A stretch of DNA of 64,000 nt from Betaproteobacteria bacterium. GTDB lineage: Bacteria > Pseudomonadota > Gammaproteobacteria > Burkholderiales > Usitatibacteraceae. Within the stretch, counting starts at the first letter, position 1. Every line of letters begins with the position of its first letter. The notes beneath the pieces were generated by a model. It made no database searches. It was not told where the DNA came from and saw only the letters and a list, made by a program, of their open reading frames with translations. This document shows positions 1 through 7,682 of this stretch, piece by piece. The DNA lies in contig JADJEZ010000003.1 in the NCBI GenBank assembly GCA_016708825.1, positions 62,001-126,000 on the forward strand, given 5' to 3'. Made by a program: the position numbers and the translations under genes.

Positions 1-826
1 CACCCGGAGGTGTACATCATGATCCTGCCGGCCTTCGGCGTCGTCTCGGCGATCATCCCCGGCCTTCGCGAGGAAGCCCCTCTTCGGCTACGCCTCCATG
101 GTGTACGCGACGGCCTCGATCGCGATCCTCTCCTTCATCGTCTGGGGCCACCACATGTTCACGGTGGGAATGCCCGCGGCCGGGAACCTCTTCTTCATGT
201 ACGCGACGATGCTCATCGCGGTGCCCACGGGCGTGAAGATCTTCAACTGGATCGCGACGATGTGGAAGGGCTCGATGACCTTCGAGACGCCCATGCTCTT
301 CTCGATCGGATTCCTGTGCCTGTTCACGATCGGCGGGTTCTCGGGCCTGGTGCTCGCCATCACCCCGGTGGACATCACGCTTCACAACACCTACTACGTG
401 GTGGCGCACTTCCACTACGTGCTGGTCTCCGGCGCCCTCTTCGCGATCTTCGCGGGGGTGTACTTCTGGCTGCCCAAGTGGACCGGCCACATGTACCACG
501 AGGGCCTGGGCAAGCTCCACTTCTGGCTCTCGGTGATCGGCTTCAACATCGCCTTCTTCCCGCAGCACTTCCTGGGGCTCGCGGGCATGCCCAGGCGCAT
601 CCCGGACTACGCGCTGCAGTTCGCCGAGTGGAACCTGTGGTCGTCGGTCGGGGCGTTCATCTTCGGCTTCTCGCAGCTCGTCTTCCTCTACGTGGTGATC
701 GAGTGCATCCGCTCCGGGCGCAAGTCCGCCGAGAGGCCCTGGGAGGGCGCCGATTCCCTCGAGTGGACGCACCTGCCGTGCCCGGCGCCGTACCACACGT
801 TCGAGACGGTGCCGGTCGTCAAGTGA
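1..826 (+). CDS. ctaD: Cytochrome c oxidase subunit I, C-terminal part (frameshifted)
   Basis: This is the C-terminal portion of the haem-copper oxidase catalytic subunit, an inner-membrane protein that reduces O2 to water and pumps protons. The 5' part lies outside the window. Visible family features are the CuB histidine pair in WGHHMFTVG, the haem-ligand region HFHYVL, and several hydrophobic helices. Reading starts in one frame (HPEVYIMILPAFG) and continues in another from about base 62 (AFARKPLFGYASMVY). One extra base near 57-62, in a CCCCGG context, explains this; removing it restores the conserved IPxFxRKPLFGY segment. It is followed 14 bases later by a small oxidase assembly gene, then ctaG, DUF2970 and ctaE. 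The identity is certain; whether the frameshift is real is doubtful. Confidence 0.93.
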
Positions 827-840
827 CGGGGATCGCCGCC

Positions 841-960
841 ATGGCCGGAGGCCACAAGCCCACGCCGGGGCAGAAGCGCCGGGCCGCCGTGACGGCGGTG
901 GTGCTCGCGTGCCTCGTGGTGGCCATCTACGTCACCTACCTGCTCAAGTTCGCCCTCTGA
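841..960 (+). CDS. Small cytochrome oxidase assembly-type membrane protein (39 aa)
   Basis: This is a 39-residue ORF between ctaD and ctaG. It has a basic, polar N-terminus (MAGGHKPTPGQKRRAAV) followed by one hydrophobic segment (about residues 16-35) ending in LLKFAL, the pattern of a single-pass inner-membrane protein. Its stop overlaps the ctaG ATG (ATGA at 957-963 region), suggesting translational coupling. Betaproteobacterial cox operons commonly carry a protein of this size and position, usually annotated as a cytochrome oxidase small assembly protein. The assignment rests on position, size and composition rather than on a catalytic motif; the molecular role is inferred to be oxidase assembly. 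Confidence 0.75.
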   Translation: MAGGHKPTPGQKRRAAVTAVVLACLVVAIYVTYLLKFAL

Positions 961-1487
961 TGGACGCCGCCCTCGCCGCGCGCAACCGCCAGACCATGAC
1001 GAAGCTCGTCGTGATCGCGCTGGGCATGCTCGGCTTCGGCTTCGCGATGGTTCCGATCTACCGCCAGTACTGCGAGGCCGTGGGCATCACGCAGAGCCGT
1101 GTCGTGGGCACGGCGAACACCCAGGTGGACGCGAGCCGCTCCGTCACGGTGGAGCTCCTCGCCTCGAGTGCGGGGCTGGCGTGGCGCTTCGAATCGCTGG
1201 AGCGCGAGGTGAAGCTCCACCCAGGCGAGCTCGTCACCGTGAACTACCGGGTGTCCAACACGCTGGGCCGCCCCGTGACCGCGCATGCGGTGATGAACGC
1301 GGCGCCCGCCAACGCCGCCCGCTACATCGAGAAGCAGGCCTGCTTCTGCTTCTCCACCCAGACGCTCGCCGCGGGCGAGGAGCGGGTGATGCCCGTCGTC
1401 TTCCTCGTGAGCCCGAAGGCCCCGAAGGACATGACGACCATCTCGCTTTCCTACACGTTCTTCGAGCAGCCCGGAAGCGCGTCATGA
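960..1487 (+). CDS. ctaG: Cytochrome c oxidase assembly protein CtaG/Cox11
   Basis: This is a Cox11/CtaG-family copper chaperone that delivers copper to the CuB site of subunit I. The protein has 175 residues, with an N-terminal membrane anchor (about residues 14-32) and a periplasmic domain. The copper-binding CFCF motif is present (C128 and C130 in KQACFCFSTQTL), and a further cysteine sits just after the anchor (C38 in YRQYCEAVG), as is usual for the family. The ATG at 960 overlaps the stop of the preceding small gene and fits the family N-terminus better than an upstream in-frame start at 909. Its stop overlaps the next start (ATGA). Confidence 0.95.
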   Translation: MDAALAARNRQTMTKLVVIALGMLGFGFAMVPIYRQYCEAVGITQSRVVGTANTQVDASRSVTVELLASSAGLAWRFESLEREVKLHPGELVTVNYRVSNTLGRPVTAHAVMNAAPANAARYIEKQACFCFSTQTLAAGEERVMPVVFLVSPKAPKDMTTISLSYTFFEQPGSAS

Positions 1488-1657
1488 TGGACGCGTTCAA
1501 GGCCGTCTTCTGGGGCTTCTTCGGCGTGCGCCGGAAGTCGGAATACGAGGCGGACGCGCGCCGCCTCAAGCCGCAGGCCGTGATCGTGGCGGGGCTCGTC
1601 GCGGCCGCGGTCTTCGTCCTCGCGATCCTCGGGGTCGTGAAACTCGTCACGCGCTGA
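1484..1657 (+). CDS. DUF2970 small membrane protein
   Basis: This is a 57-residue protein starting at the first of two adjacent ATG codons, overlapping the ctaG stop. It begins MMDAFKAVFWGFFGVRRKS, followed by a polar stretch and then one hydrophobic helix (about residues 29-52). The sequence and the position between ctaG and ctaE match the DUF2970 family found in betaproteobacterial oxidase operons. The function is unknown; a role in oxidase assembly or stability is inferred from its constant place in the operon. It is probably inserted in the inner membrane with the short C-terminal tail on one side. Confidence 0.85.
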   Translation: MMDAFKAVFWGFFGVRRKSEYEADARRLKPQAVIVAGLVAAAVFVLAILGVVKLVTR

Positions 1658-1698
1658 AACAGACGCATTCGAAACAGGCATTCCAAGGGAGTCACATC

Positions 1699-2549
1699 GT
1701 GGGCAACGCACGACCTGGCGGCTACTACTTCGCACCCCCGTCCCATTGGCCGATCGTCGGATCGACGGCGCTCCTGCTCATGGCGATCGGGGCGTCCTCC
1801 TCATGAACGGCTACGGGTCCGGCTGGTACCCGTTCGGGCTGGGCAGCGCGACCCTCGTCTACATGCTCTTCGGCTGGTTCGGAACCGTGATCCGCGAAAG
1901 CGAAGGCGGGCTGTTCAACCAGCAGGTGGACATGTCCTTCCGCTGGAGCATGAGCTGGTTCATCTTCTCGGAGGTGATGTTCTTCGCGGCGTTCTTCGGT
2001 GCGCTCTTCTACGCGCGCGTGTACTCGCTGCCCTGGCTCGGCGACCCGGAGAACAAGCTCCTGTGGCCCGATTTCCACGCGCAGTGGCCCTCGGCGGGCC
2101 CGTACCTGCCGCCGCAGTTCGGCGCGATGGGCGCCTGGGGCATCCCGGCGCTCAACACCTTCCTGCTCCTCTCGTCGGGCGTGACGGTCACCTACGCGCA
2201 CTGGGCGCTCAAGATGGGCAACCGCAAGGGGCTCGTGCTGGGGCTCCTGGCGACGATGTTCCTGGGCTTCACCTTCATGGGATTCCAGGCCTACGAGTAC
2301 GTCCACGCCTACGCCGACCTGAACCTCAAGCTCACCACGGGCGTGTTCGGCTCGACCTTCTACCTGCTCACGGGATTCCACGGCTTCCACGTGACGCTCG
2401 GCGCGATAATGCTCACGGTCATCTTCTTCCGTTCGCTGGCAGGGCACTTCACGGCGGAGCACCACTTCGCCTTCGAGGCGGTGGCCTGGTACTGGCACTT
2501 CGTGGACGTGGTCTGGCTGCTGCTCTTCGTGTTCGTCTACTGGGTGTAG
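1699..2549 (+). CDS. ctaE: Cytochrome c oxidase subunit III (frameshift near residue 34)
   Basis: This is subunit III of the aa3 oxidase, an integral membrane protein. Family landmarks are FGWFGTVIRESEGG, SEVMFFAAFFGALFY, GFHGFHVTLGA and the C-terminal HFVDVVWLLLF. The best start is GTG 1699, preceded by AAGGGAG at 1685-1691. That frame gives GNARPGGYYFAPPSHWP and runs to MAIGASSS, then stops at 1804. The rest of the protein is in another frame from MNGYGSGWYPFGLG (1803 onward). One missing base near 1795-1802 reconciles them; betaproteobacterial relatives read GAASWMNG here. The corrected length is about 283 residues, normal for the family. A perfect hairpin terminator follows. Confidence 0.92.
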
Positions 2550-2582
2550 GCGGCGCGCACGGCCGCAAGGCGCGGGCCGGAC

Positions 2583-2608
2583 AAAGCCGCACCTCGGTGC
2601 GGCTTTTT
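2583..2608 (+). terminator. Rho-independent terminator after ctaE
   Basis: A perfect 10-bp stem (AAAGCCGCAC / GTGCGGCTTT) closes on a CTCG loop and runs into a T-rich stretch. It lies 33 bases after the ctaE stop and 18 bases before the stop of the convergent DUF2909 gene. The A-rich 5' side means it could terminate both strands. Confidence 0.85.
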
Positions 2609-2625
2609 CTTCCCCGGGGATCGCC

Positions 2626-2823
2626 CTACAGGCGCCCGCCCGGCATCAGGCCGAAGAAGTACGATCCGATGAGGATCAGGAACACCACGAGGGAGAGCGC
2701 GATGCGTATCGTGAGCGAGATCACGGCGCGGTTCGTCTCCCCCTTGTCCTTGTAGACGAAGTAGAGGCCCGAGAACAGGCTCGCGATGACGGCGAGAAGC
2801 AGCAGGATGACGACAATCTTCAT
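2626..2823 (-). CDS. DUF2909 twin transmembrane protein
   Basis: This is a 65-residue protein with two hydrophobic helices (about residues 3-22 and 36-58) separated by a short polar loop, YVYKDKGETNR-like in character. It corresponds to the DUF2909 'twin transmembrane' family, which typically sits beside cox genes in betaproteobacteria and points convergently or divergently to them. The function is unknown. Here it is convergent with ctaE and divergent from SURF1; the 66-base gap to SURF1 could hold promoters for both, but no strong one is visible. Confidence 0.85.
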   Translation of the reverse strand: MKIVVILLLLAVIASLFSGLYFVYKDKGETNRAVISLTIRIALSLVVFLILIGSYFFGLMPGGRL

Positions 2824-2889
2824 GGCGGGAACGCGCGCGGGAACCGCCCGCGAGCGCCAATCTTACGCCCCCCGGAAGTCGCGGGCCCC

Positions 2890-3600
2890 ATGAGGATCGC
2901 GGGCTTCGACTTCACCCCGAGCCCCGTGCCCACCGTGGCTGCGCTTGCGCTCGTCGCCCTGACGGTATCGCTCGGGCGATGGCAGGCGGAGCGCGCCCAG
3001 GAGAAGGCCGGGCGCCAGGCATTGCTCGAGGCACGCGCCGCCGAGGCGCCGGTGCGGCTCACCGGCCAGGTGGGTTCCGCGGATGCGCTCCTCTTCCGGC
3101 ACGTGCGCATCGAAGGGCGCTACGCGCCCGAAGGGCAGGTCTTCGTCGACAACCGCATCCACGCCGGGCGTGCGGGATTCCACGTCGTCACGCCGCTCGC
3201 GATCGGCGGCGCGGGGCCGCGCGTCCTCGTGGTCCGTGGCTGGGTTTCCCGCAGCGCGGCCTATCCGGCGGCGCCGGAAGTGCCGGTGCCGGACGGTGAA
3301 ATCGTGGTCGAGGGGCTGGCGGTGCTGCCGCCGGCGCGCGTCCTGGAGCTCTCGGAGGAGACCGTGACGGGCAACGTCTGGCAGAACCTGGAGATCGCTC
3401 GGTACGCGGCGCGCACCGGGCACGAGGTGCTTCCGGTGCTGGTGCTCGCCTCGCCGCCGTCCGCGGGTCTCGCCGCCGTCGTGGAAAGGCCCGACGCGGG
3501 CCTCGCCAAGCACCAGGAGTATTCGCTCACCTGGTTCTCGCTCGCGGCGACGGTGGCCGCGTTGTGGCTCGGCCTGAACCTGAAGCGGGCGCGTCGCTGA
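2890..3600 (+). CDS. SURF1-family cytochrome oxidase biogenesis protein
   Basis: This is a 236-residue member of the SURF1/Shy1 family, which assists haem a insertion into subunit I. It has an N-terminal membrane segment (about residues 13-30) followed by the family's GRWQxER motif (GRWQAERAQEK), a soluble domain with VFVDNR and VRGWVSR, and a second C-terminal transmembrane helix ending in a basic tail. The conserved C-terminal motif is EYSLTWFSLA. The stop overlaps the ATG of the following SCO-like gene (ATGA), so the two are coupled. No clear frameshift is seen. Confidence 0.93.
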   Translation: MRIAGFDFTPSPVPTVAALALVALTVSLGRWQAERAQEKAGRQALLEARAAEAPVRLTGQVGSADALLFRHVRIEGRYAPEGQVFVDNRIHAGRAGFHVVTPLAIGGAGPRVLVVRGWVSRSAAYPAAPEVPVPDGEIVVEGLAVLPPARVLELSEETVTGNVWQNLEIARYAARTGHEVLPVLVLASPPSAGLAAVVERPDAGLAKHQEYSLTWFSLAATVAALWLGLNLKRARR

Positions 3601-4157
3601 TGCGCCGCGGACGCCTGAAACTGCTCGCGATCATCGCGCTCTTCGCCCTGCCGATCGTGGCCTCGACGATCGCCTACCATTTCTTCCGGCCCGAGGCGAC
3701 GGCCAACTACGGCGAGCTGGTCCGCCCGCCCGAGCAGATCACGACCGCACGCTACCTGCGCGCCGACGGGGGCGAGTTCAGGTTCCCGGAACTGCGTGGC
3801 AAGTGGGTGCTCGTTGCCTCCGATTCCGGCGCTTGTCCGGCGTCGTGCGCCGCCAAGCTCACGCTGATGCGCCAGGTCCGCCTCATGCTCGGGCGCAACG
3901 CTTCCCGCGTAGCGCGCGTCTTCGTGGCCGACGACACCCACCCCGTGAACCCTGAGGTCCTCGTGCCCTACGAGGGGATGCTCGCCGTGACGCCGCCGCG
4001 GGGCATGGCGCTTCCCCTGTCCGCGGTGAACGACCGTGCGCACTGCTACCTCGTGGATCCGCTGGGCAACGTGATGATGCGCTTCCCGGCCGAAGCCGAT
4101 CCGCGCCGCATGCTGCGCGATCTCGAGCGGCTGCTCAGGGCTTCCCAGGTCGGCTAG
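3600..4157 (+). CDS. SCO-like thioredoxin-fold membrane protein
   Basis: This is a 185-residue protein with one N-terminal transmembrane helix (about residues 6-28) and a periplasmic domain resembling SCO/thioredoxin folds. A CxxxC pair is visible (C79 and C83 in SGACPASCAAKL), in the position where SCO proteins carry CxxxC for copper. In Burkholderia-type clusters an equivalent gene lies between SURF1 and ctaA and is annotated as a hypothetical or SCO-related oxidase assembly protein. Its partner is not shown by the sequence; copper delivery or thiol handling for oxidase assembly is inferred. It is distinct from the canonical SCO gene at 5178. Confidence 0.75.
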   Translation: MRRGRLKLLAIIALFALPIVASTIAYHFFRPEATANYGELVRPPEQITTARYLRADGGEFRFPELRGKWVLVASDSGACPASCAAKLTLMRQVRLMLGRNASRVARVFVADDTHPVNPEVLVPYEGMLAVTPPRGMALPLSAVNDRAHCYLVDPLGNVMMRFPAEADPRRMLRDLERLLRASQVG

Positions 4158-4204
4158 GCGTCACCATCGGGTGCGCGGCGGGCCGAGCGAGTCGACTGCA
4201 ACGG

Positions 4205-4210
4205 TATAAT
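4205..4210 (+). promoter_or_regulatory. Candidate -10 element upstream of ctaB
   Basis: A perfect TATAAT lies in the 124-base gap between the SCO-like gene and ctaB, 72 bases before the ctaB ATG. No convincing -35 hexamer is found 16-18 bases upstream, so this is a weak call. No ctaA-like coding sequence is present in the gap. Confidence 0.3.
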
Positions 4211-4281
4211 GACGGTCCCGCTGCGCAGTGTGCCCGCGGGACGAGGAGGACGACGGGGCCCATGCCAGCCAGGAGTGATCG

Positions 4282-5181
4282 ATGACGGCACGCGCGATGC
4301 AGGGCGCGGCGGACGTGGCCGGCCAGTACTGGCGGCTCACGAAGCCGCGCGTGGTCTCGCTCATCGTGTTCACCGCCGTGATCGGCATGCTGCTCGCGAC
4401 ACCGGGGGTCCCCCCGTTCGCGACGATGGCCTACGCGACCGCGGGCATCGCCCTCGTGGCGGGCGCGGCGGCCGCCTTCAACTGCCTCGTGGAGCAGAAG
4501 CTCGACGCGGTGATGGCGCGCACGCGGGGGCGCCCCACGGTGATGGGCTCGATCTCGCCCGCGCAGGTCGTGCTCCTGTCGGGTGCCGTGGGCGGGCTGG
4601 GTCTCGCGATCCTTTGGCACGCGGTGAACCCGCTCACCATGTGGCTCACGCTCGCCACCTTCGTGGGCTATGCGATCGTCTACACGGTGATCCTGAAGCC
4701 CGCCACGCCGCAGAACATCGTGATCGGCGGCGCCTCCGGAGCGATGCCGCCGGTGCTCGGGTGGGCGGCCATCACCGGCGACGTGCCCTTCCAGCCCCTG
4801 CTCCTCTTCCTCATCATCTTCGCGTGGACGCCGCCGCACTTCTGGGCGCTGGCGCTCTACCGCAGGCGCGAGTACGAGCGCGCGGGCATCCCGATGCTGC
4901 CGGTCACGCATGGAGAGGCCTATACCCGGCTGCACCTGCTCCTGTACACGCTGATCCTCGTCGCGACGACGCTGCTGCCTTTCGCGACCGGAATGGCGGG
5001 CTTCCTGTATCTCGGGTCGGCGCTGGTCCTGGATGCCGTCTTCCTCGTCTACGCGGTGGCGATCTTCCTGAGCTACACCGACTCCCTCGCGAAGCGCACC
5101 TTTCGCTACTCGATCTTCTACCTGGCGGTGCTCTTCGCGGCGCTGATGATCGACCACTACCTCAAGGTCCTCGGCCAATGA
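4282..5181 (+). CDS. ctaB: Protoheme IX farnesyltransferase (haem O synthase)
   Basis: This is a UbiA-superfamily enzyme that transfers a farnesyl group to protohaem to make haem O, the precursor of haem a. The protein has 299 residues with multiple hydrophobic helices. The prenyl-diphosphate-binding region reads NCLVEQKLDAVMARTRGRP, the betaproteobacterial form of the Asp-rich motif, and a second region contains FAWTPPHFWALALYR. Its stop overlaps the next ATG (ATGA), coupling it to the SCO lipoprotein. ctaA, usually just upstream in this cluster, is missing. Confidence 0.96.
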   Translation: MTARAMQGAADVAGQYWRLTKPRVVSLIVFTAVIGMLLATPGVPPFATMAYATAGIALVAGAAAAFNCLVEQKLDAVMARTRGRPTVMGSISPAQVVLLSGAVGGLGLAILWHAVNPLTMWLTLATFVGYAIVYTVILKPATPQNIVIGGASGAMPPVLGWAAITGDVPFQPLLLFLIIFAWTPPHFWALALYRRREYERAGIPMLPVTHGEAYTRLHLLLYTLILVATTLLPFATGMAGFLYLGSALVLDAVFLVYAVAIFLSYTDSLAKRTFRYSIFYLAVLFAALMIDHYLKVLGQ

Positions 5182-5777
5182 ACGCCCGTCGGCGCCTCCT
5201 GGGACTCGCGGCCGCTTCGCTCGGGCTGGCCGGCTGCGACCGGTTCCTGCCCGGTAGCCGGGCGCCGTTCAACGGCGTGGACATCACCGGCTCCGATCTC
5301 GGTCCCGATTTCCGCCTCATCGACCACAACGGCACACCGAGGTCGCTGGCGGATTTCCGCGGAAAAGTGGTCACGCTCTTCTTCGGCTTCACCCATTGCC
5401 CGGACGTTTGCCCCACGACGCTCTCGGACATGGCGAATGCCCTGAAGGCGCTGGGGCCGGATGCGCAACGCGTGCAGGTGCTCTTCGTCACCGTCGACCC
5501 GAAGCGGGACACGCCGGAGTTGCTGAAGTCCTTTATCCCGGCCTTCCATCCCTCCTTCCTCGGGCTCCACGGCGATGCCGCGGCGATCGCGAAGGTGACG
5601 AAGGACTTCAAGATCTACGCGGCCGAGCGCCCGGGAAAGACGCCGGAGTCGTACACCGTGGATCACTCGGCGCAGACGCTCGTCTTCGACGCGACGGGGC
5701 GGCTTCGCCTCATGCTCGCCTACGGCACGCCGGGCGAGAAGATCGCCGCCGACCTGAAGATCCTGCTCAACTCCTGA
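5178..5777 (+). CDS. SCO1/SenC-family copper chaperone lipoprotein
   Basis: This is a SCO-family protein that helps form the CuA centre of oxidase subunit II. The protein has 199 residues and begins with a lipoprotein signal (basic start, hydrophobic stretch, LAGC with C20). The copper-binding CxxxC is C74-C78 in THCPDVCP, and the conserved histidine lies in YTVDHSAQ. The fold is thioredoxin-like, with LIDHNGTPRSLADFRGK at its start. It is the last gene of the oxidase assembly block and is followed by a strong bidirectional terminator shared with rpoH. Confidence 0.95.
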   Translation: MNARRRLLGLAAASLGLAGCDRFLPGSRAPFNGVDITGSDLGPDFRLIDHNGTPRSLADFRGKVVTLFFGFTHCPDVCPTTLSDMANALKALGPDAQRVQVLFVTVDPKRDTPELLKSFIPAFHPSFLGLHGDAAAIAKVTKDFKIYAAERPGKTPESYTVDHSAQTLVFDATGRLRLMLAYGTPGEKIAADLKILLNS

Positions 5778-5795
5778 ACGGGGCCCGCACGTGGA

Positions 5796-5824
5796 AAGGG
5801 CCGCGGCTTCGAGCCGCGGCCCTT
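5796..5824. terminator. Bidirectional terminator between the SCO gene and rpoH
   Basis: A perfect 13-bp stem (AAGGGCCGCGGCT / AGCCGCGGCCCTT) with a TCG loop lies between two convergent genes. It has A residues before and T residues after the stem, so it can serve both transcripts. Confidence 0.75.
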
Positions 5825-5849
5825 CCTGTTCGGTCACCGCCCCGCAGGT

Positions 5850-6704
5850 TCAGCGAAGCGCGGCGAGGCTTCCCTTCATGCGCTGCATCGCCTTCGCCTC
5901 GACCTGGCGAATGCGTTCGGCGGAGACGCCGAATTCGTCGGCGAGCTCGTGCAGCGTCCTCGCGCCTTCGTCCCCGGCGAGCCAGCGCGCCTCGATGATG
6001 CGGCGGCTGCGCGGATCGAGGCAGGCGAGCGCCTGGGCGAGCCCCTCGGACTCGAGCCCCTCGGTCTGCCGGCGCTCGGCGGTTTCGGCCGGACCTTCGG
6101 CGGCGTCGGCCAGGAAGGCGATGGGGCCCACGCGTTCCTCGCCGTCCTCGGGGGAGGGATCGACGCTGATGTCGCGGCCCTGCATGCGGCTTTCCATCTC
6201 GACCACGTCCGACTCCTTCACGTCGAGGGTCTTCGCGATGCGGCGGACCTCGTCGGGAGAGAGCGTGGCGGTCGTCTGGCGCAGGCTGCGCAGGTTGAAG
6301 AAGAGCTTCCTCTGCGCCTTGGTCGTGGCCACCTTCACCAGCCGCCAGTTGCGCAGGATGTACTCGTGGATCTCGGCCTTGATCCAGTGGATGGCGAACG
6401 AGGCGAGGCGCACGCCGCGGCCCGGGTCGAACCGGCGCACGGCCTTCATGAGGCCCACGTTGCCTTCCTGGATGAGATCGGCCTGCGGGAGGCCGTATCC
6501 GAGGTAGTTGCGCGCTACCGACACCACCAGGCGAAGGTGCGAGAGCACCATGTCCCGGGCGGCGGAAAGATCTTCCTTCTCGCGCAGTCGGCGGCCCAGC
6601 TCCTGCTCGCGCTCCACGCTGAGGAGCGGGATCGCGTTCACGGCCTGTATGTAGGCCTCGAGGCTGGAAACCGGTGAAAGGGCGGGCAAGGTCATGCTGG
6701 TCAT
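5850..6704 (-). CDS. rpoH: RNA polymerase heat-shock sigma factor RpoH (sigma-32)
   Basis: This is the sigma factor for heat-shock promoters. With the ATG at 6704 the protein has 284 residues, the same as E. coli RpoH. Region 2 contains DLIQEGNVGLMKAVRRFDP, and the RpoH-specific box QRKLFFNLR is intact. The C-terminal helix-turn-helix region (ELADEFGVSAERIRQVEAKA) recognises -35 elements. The start at 6704 has AGGAGG eight bases upstream; an in-frame ATG at 6743 would sit inside the CIRCE operator and lacks a ribosome site. A perfect CIRCE element overlaps the likely promoter, so HrcA probably represses it. It lies downstream of ftsX, as is common in this class. Confidence 0.97.
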   Translation of the reverse strand: MTSMTLPALSPVSSLEAYIQAVNAIPLLSVEREQELGRRLREKEDLSAARDMVLSHLRLVVSVARNYLGYGLPQADLIQEGNVGLMKAVRRFDPGRGVRLASFAIHWIKAEIHEYILRNWRLVKVATTKAQRKLFFNLRSLRQTTATLSPDEVRRIAKTLDVKESDVVEMESRMQGRDISVDPSPEDGEERVGPIAFLADAAEGPAETAERRQTEGLESEGLAQALACLDPRSRRIIEARWLAGDEGARTLHELADEFGVSAERIRQVEAKAMQRMKGSLAALR

Positions 6705-6724
6705 CCGTTCATCCTCCTGCTGCA

Positions 6725-6754
6725 ATTTTAGCACTCGAGACATTGGAGTGCTAA
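6725..6754 (-). promoter_or_regulatory. Candidate sigma-70 promoter of rpoH overlapped by CIRCE
   Basis: Read on the minus strand, TTAGCA (6754-6749) and TAAAAT (6730-6725) are separated by 18 bases and match the -35 and -10 consensus at 4/6 and 5/6 positions. The hexamers are built into the two CIRCE arms, so a bound HrcA dimer would block RNA polymerase. The start site would fall just ahead of the AGGAGG ribosome site. Confidence 0.6.
6728..6754 (-). promoter_or_regulatory. CIRCE operator (HrcA-binding inverted repeat)
   Basis: TTAGCACTC-N9-GAGTGCTAA occurs with both 9-base arms perfect and exact 9-base spacing, which is the textbook CIRCE sequence bound by the heat-shock repressor HrcA. 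It sits 24 bases upstream of the chosen rpoH start. HrcA itself is not in this window. CIRCE control of rpoH has been inferred in betaproteobacteria by comparative genomics and links the negative (HrcA) and positive (sigma-32) heat-shock circuits. Confidence 0.92.
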
Positions 6755-6770
6755 TCCAGGACCTGGTTCC

Positions 6771-7682
6771 CTACGGACCGGTGGTGAATCGCCGCAGTTC
6801 CCGGGAAACCGAGAGCCAGGCTCCCAGGATCCCGAGGGAGGCGACCGCCACGATGACCAGGGCGATTGCCGGGGGGTCCATGAAAACTATTTTAAATTCA
6901 TATGCATACGAGGAGGTAAGGGCTCGCAACTCGGCATTCAGCCAGATGACCACGAGTACGGCGAGCCCCACAGCCGCCGCCCCGGCTGCGAGCCCCTGCA
7001 CCAGGCCGTGGTACAGGAAAGGCCGCCGGACATCCGCGGCCGTGGCGCCGATGAGCTGGCTCACCTCGATTTCATCCCGCCGCGTGAGGACCTGCAGGCG
7101 GATCAGGTGTCCGACGATGAAGAGGACCGCGGCGCCGAGCACCGCCGCAAGGCCGGCAAGTGCCCGCTCCGCGAACCCCGTCCATCGCGTGATTCTCTCG
7201 GCCCACTCGAACTCCGCCGAGACCTGGTCGACGCCGGGAAGCGCGGTCCACGCCGAGCGCGCCGCGTTCAGCCGGGCTGCGTCGCTCGTCTTCGTGCGCA
7301 CCGAGAACGCGTGCGGAAGGGGGTTTCGGTCCAGGTTGGCGAGCAGTTCCGCGAGGTGCGAGGTGGCCTTGAGCTCCTCCAGCGCCCGGGCCCTCGGGAC
7401 GAATCGCAGGGTAGCCACGTCGGGGTGGGCCTTGAGCGCAGCCTCGATCCGGCGAACGTCGTCGTCGGTGGCCTCGAGCGCGAGGAAGACATTGACGTGC
7501 GGATCGGTGTCGAACCCGGCGATCGCAGGCGCCACGCTGCGCACGAGCGCCGCGGCGAGCACGGGCAGCGCCACGGCAAGCCCGATCACCGCGACCGCGA
7601 GCGCGCTGGCGAGGGGCTGGGCCGCGATCCGGCGCGCGGCCTCGGCGAGCGCCATGCGGTGCAGCCTGAGCCAGACGCTCAT
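6771..7682 (-). CDS. ftsX: Cell division ABC transporter permease FtsX
   Basis: This is the membrane subunit of FtsEX, which couples cytoplasmic ATP hydrolysis to activation of septal peptidoglycan hydrolases. The 303-residue protein shows an N-terminal cytoplasmic segment, a first transmembrane helix (about residues 22-45), a periplasmic loop rich in charged residues, and three C-terminal helices ending in SRELRRFTTGP. The motif RRDEIEVSQLIGAT matches the coupling region of the family. The ATG at 7682 overlaps the ftsE stop (ATGA). Transcription may continue towards rpoH, although rpoH has its own CIRCE promoter. Confidence 0.95.
   Translation of the reverse strand: MSVWLRLHRMALAEAARRIAAQPLASALAVAVIGLAVALPVLAAALVRSVAPAIAGFDTDPHVNVFLALEATDDDVRRIEAALKAHPDVATLRFVPRARALEELKATSHLAELLANLDRNPLPHAFSVRTKTSDAARLNAARSAWTALPGVDQVSAEFEWAERITRWTGFAERALAGLAAVLGAAVLFIVGHLIRLQVLTRRDEIEVSQLIGATAADVRRPFLYHGLVQGLAAGAAAVGLAVLVVIWLNAELRALTSSYAYEFKIVFMDPPAIALVIVAVASLGILGAWLSVSRELRRFTTGP

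Noticed and set aside
4209..5777. A 522-residue ORF ending in the SCO lipoprotein
   Set aside because: The first two-thirds is ctaB read in the wrong frame (Arg/Gly-rich); the SCO gene has its own ATG overlapping the ctaB stop and its own lipoprotein signal.
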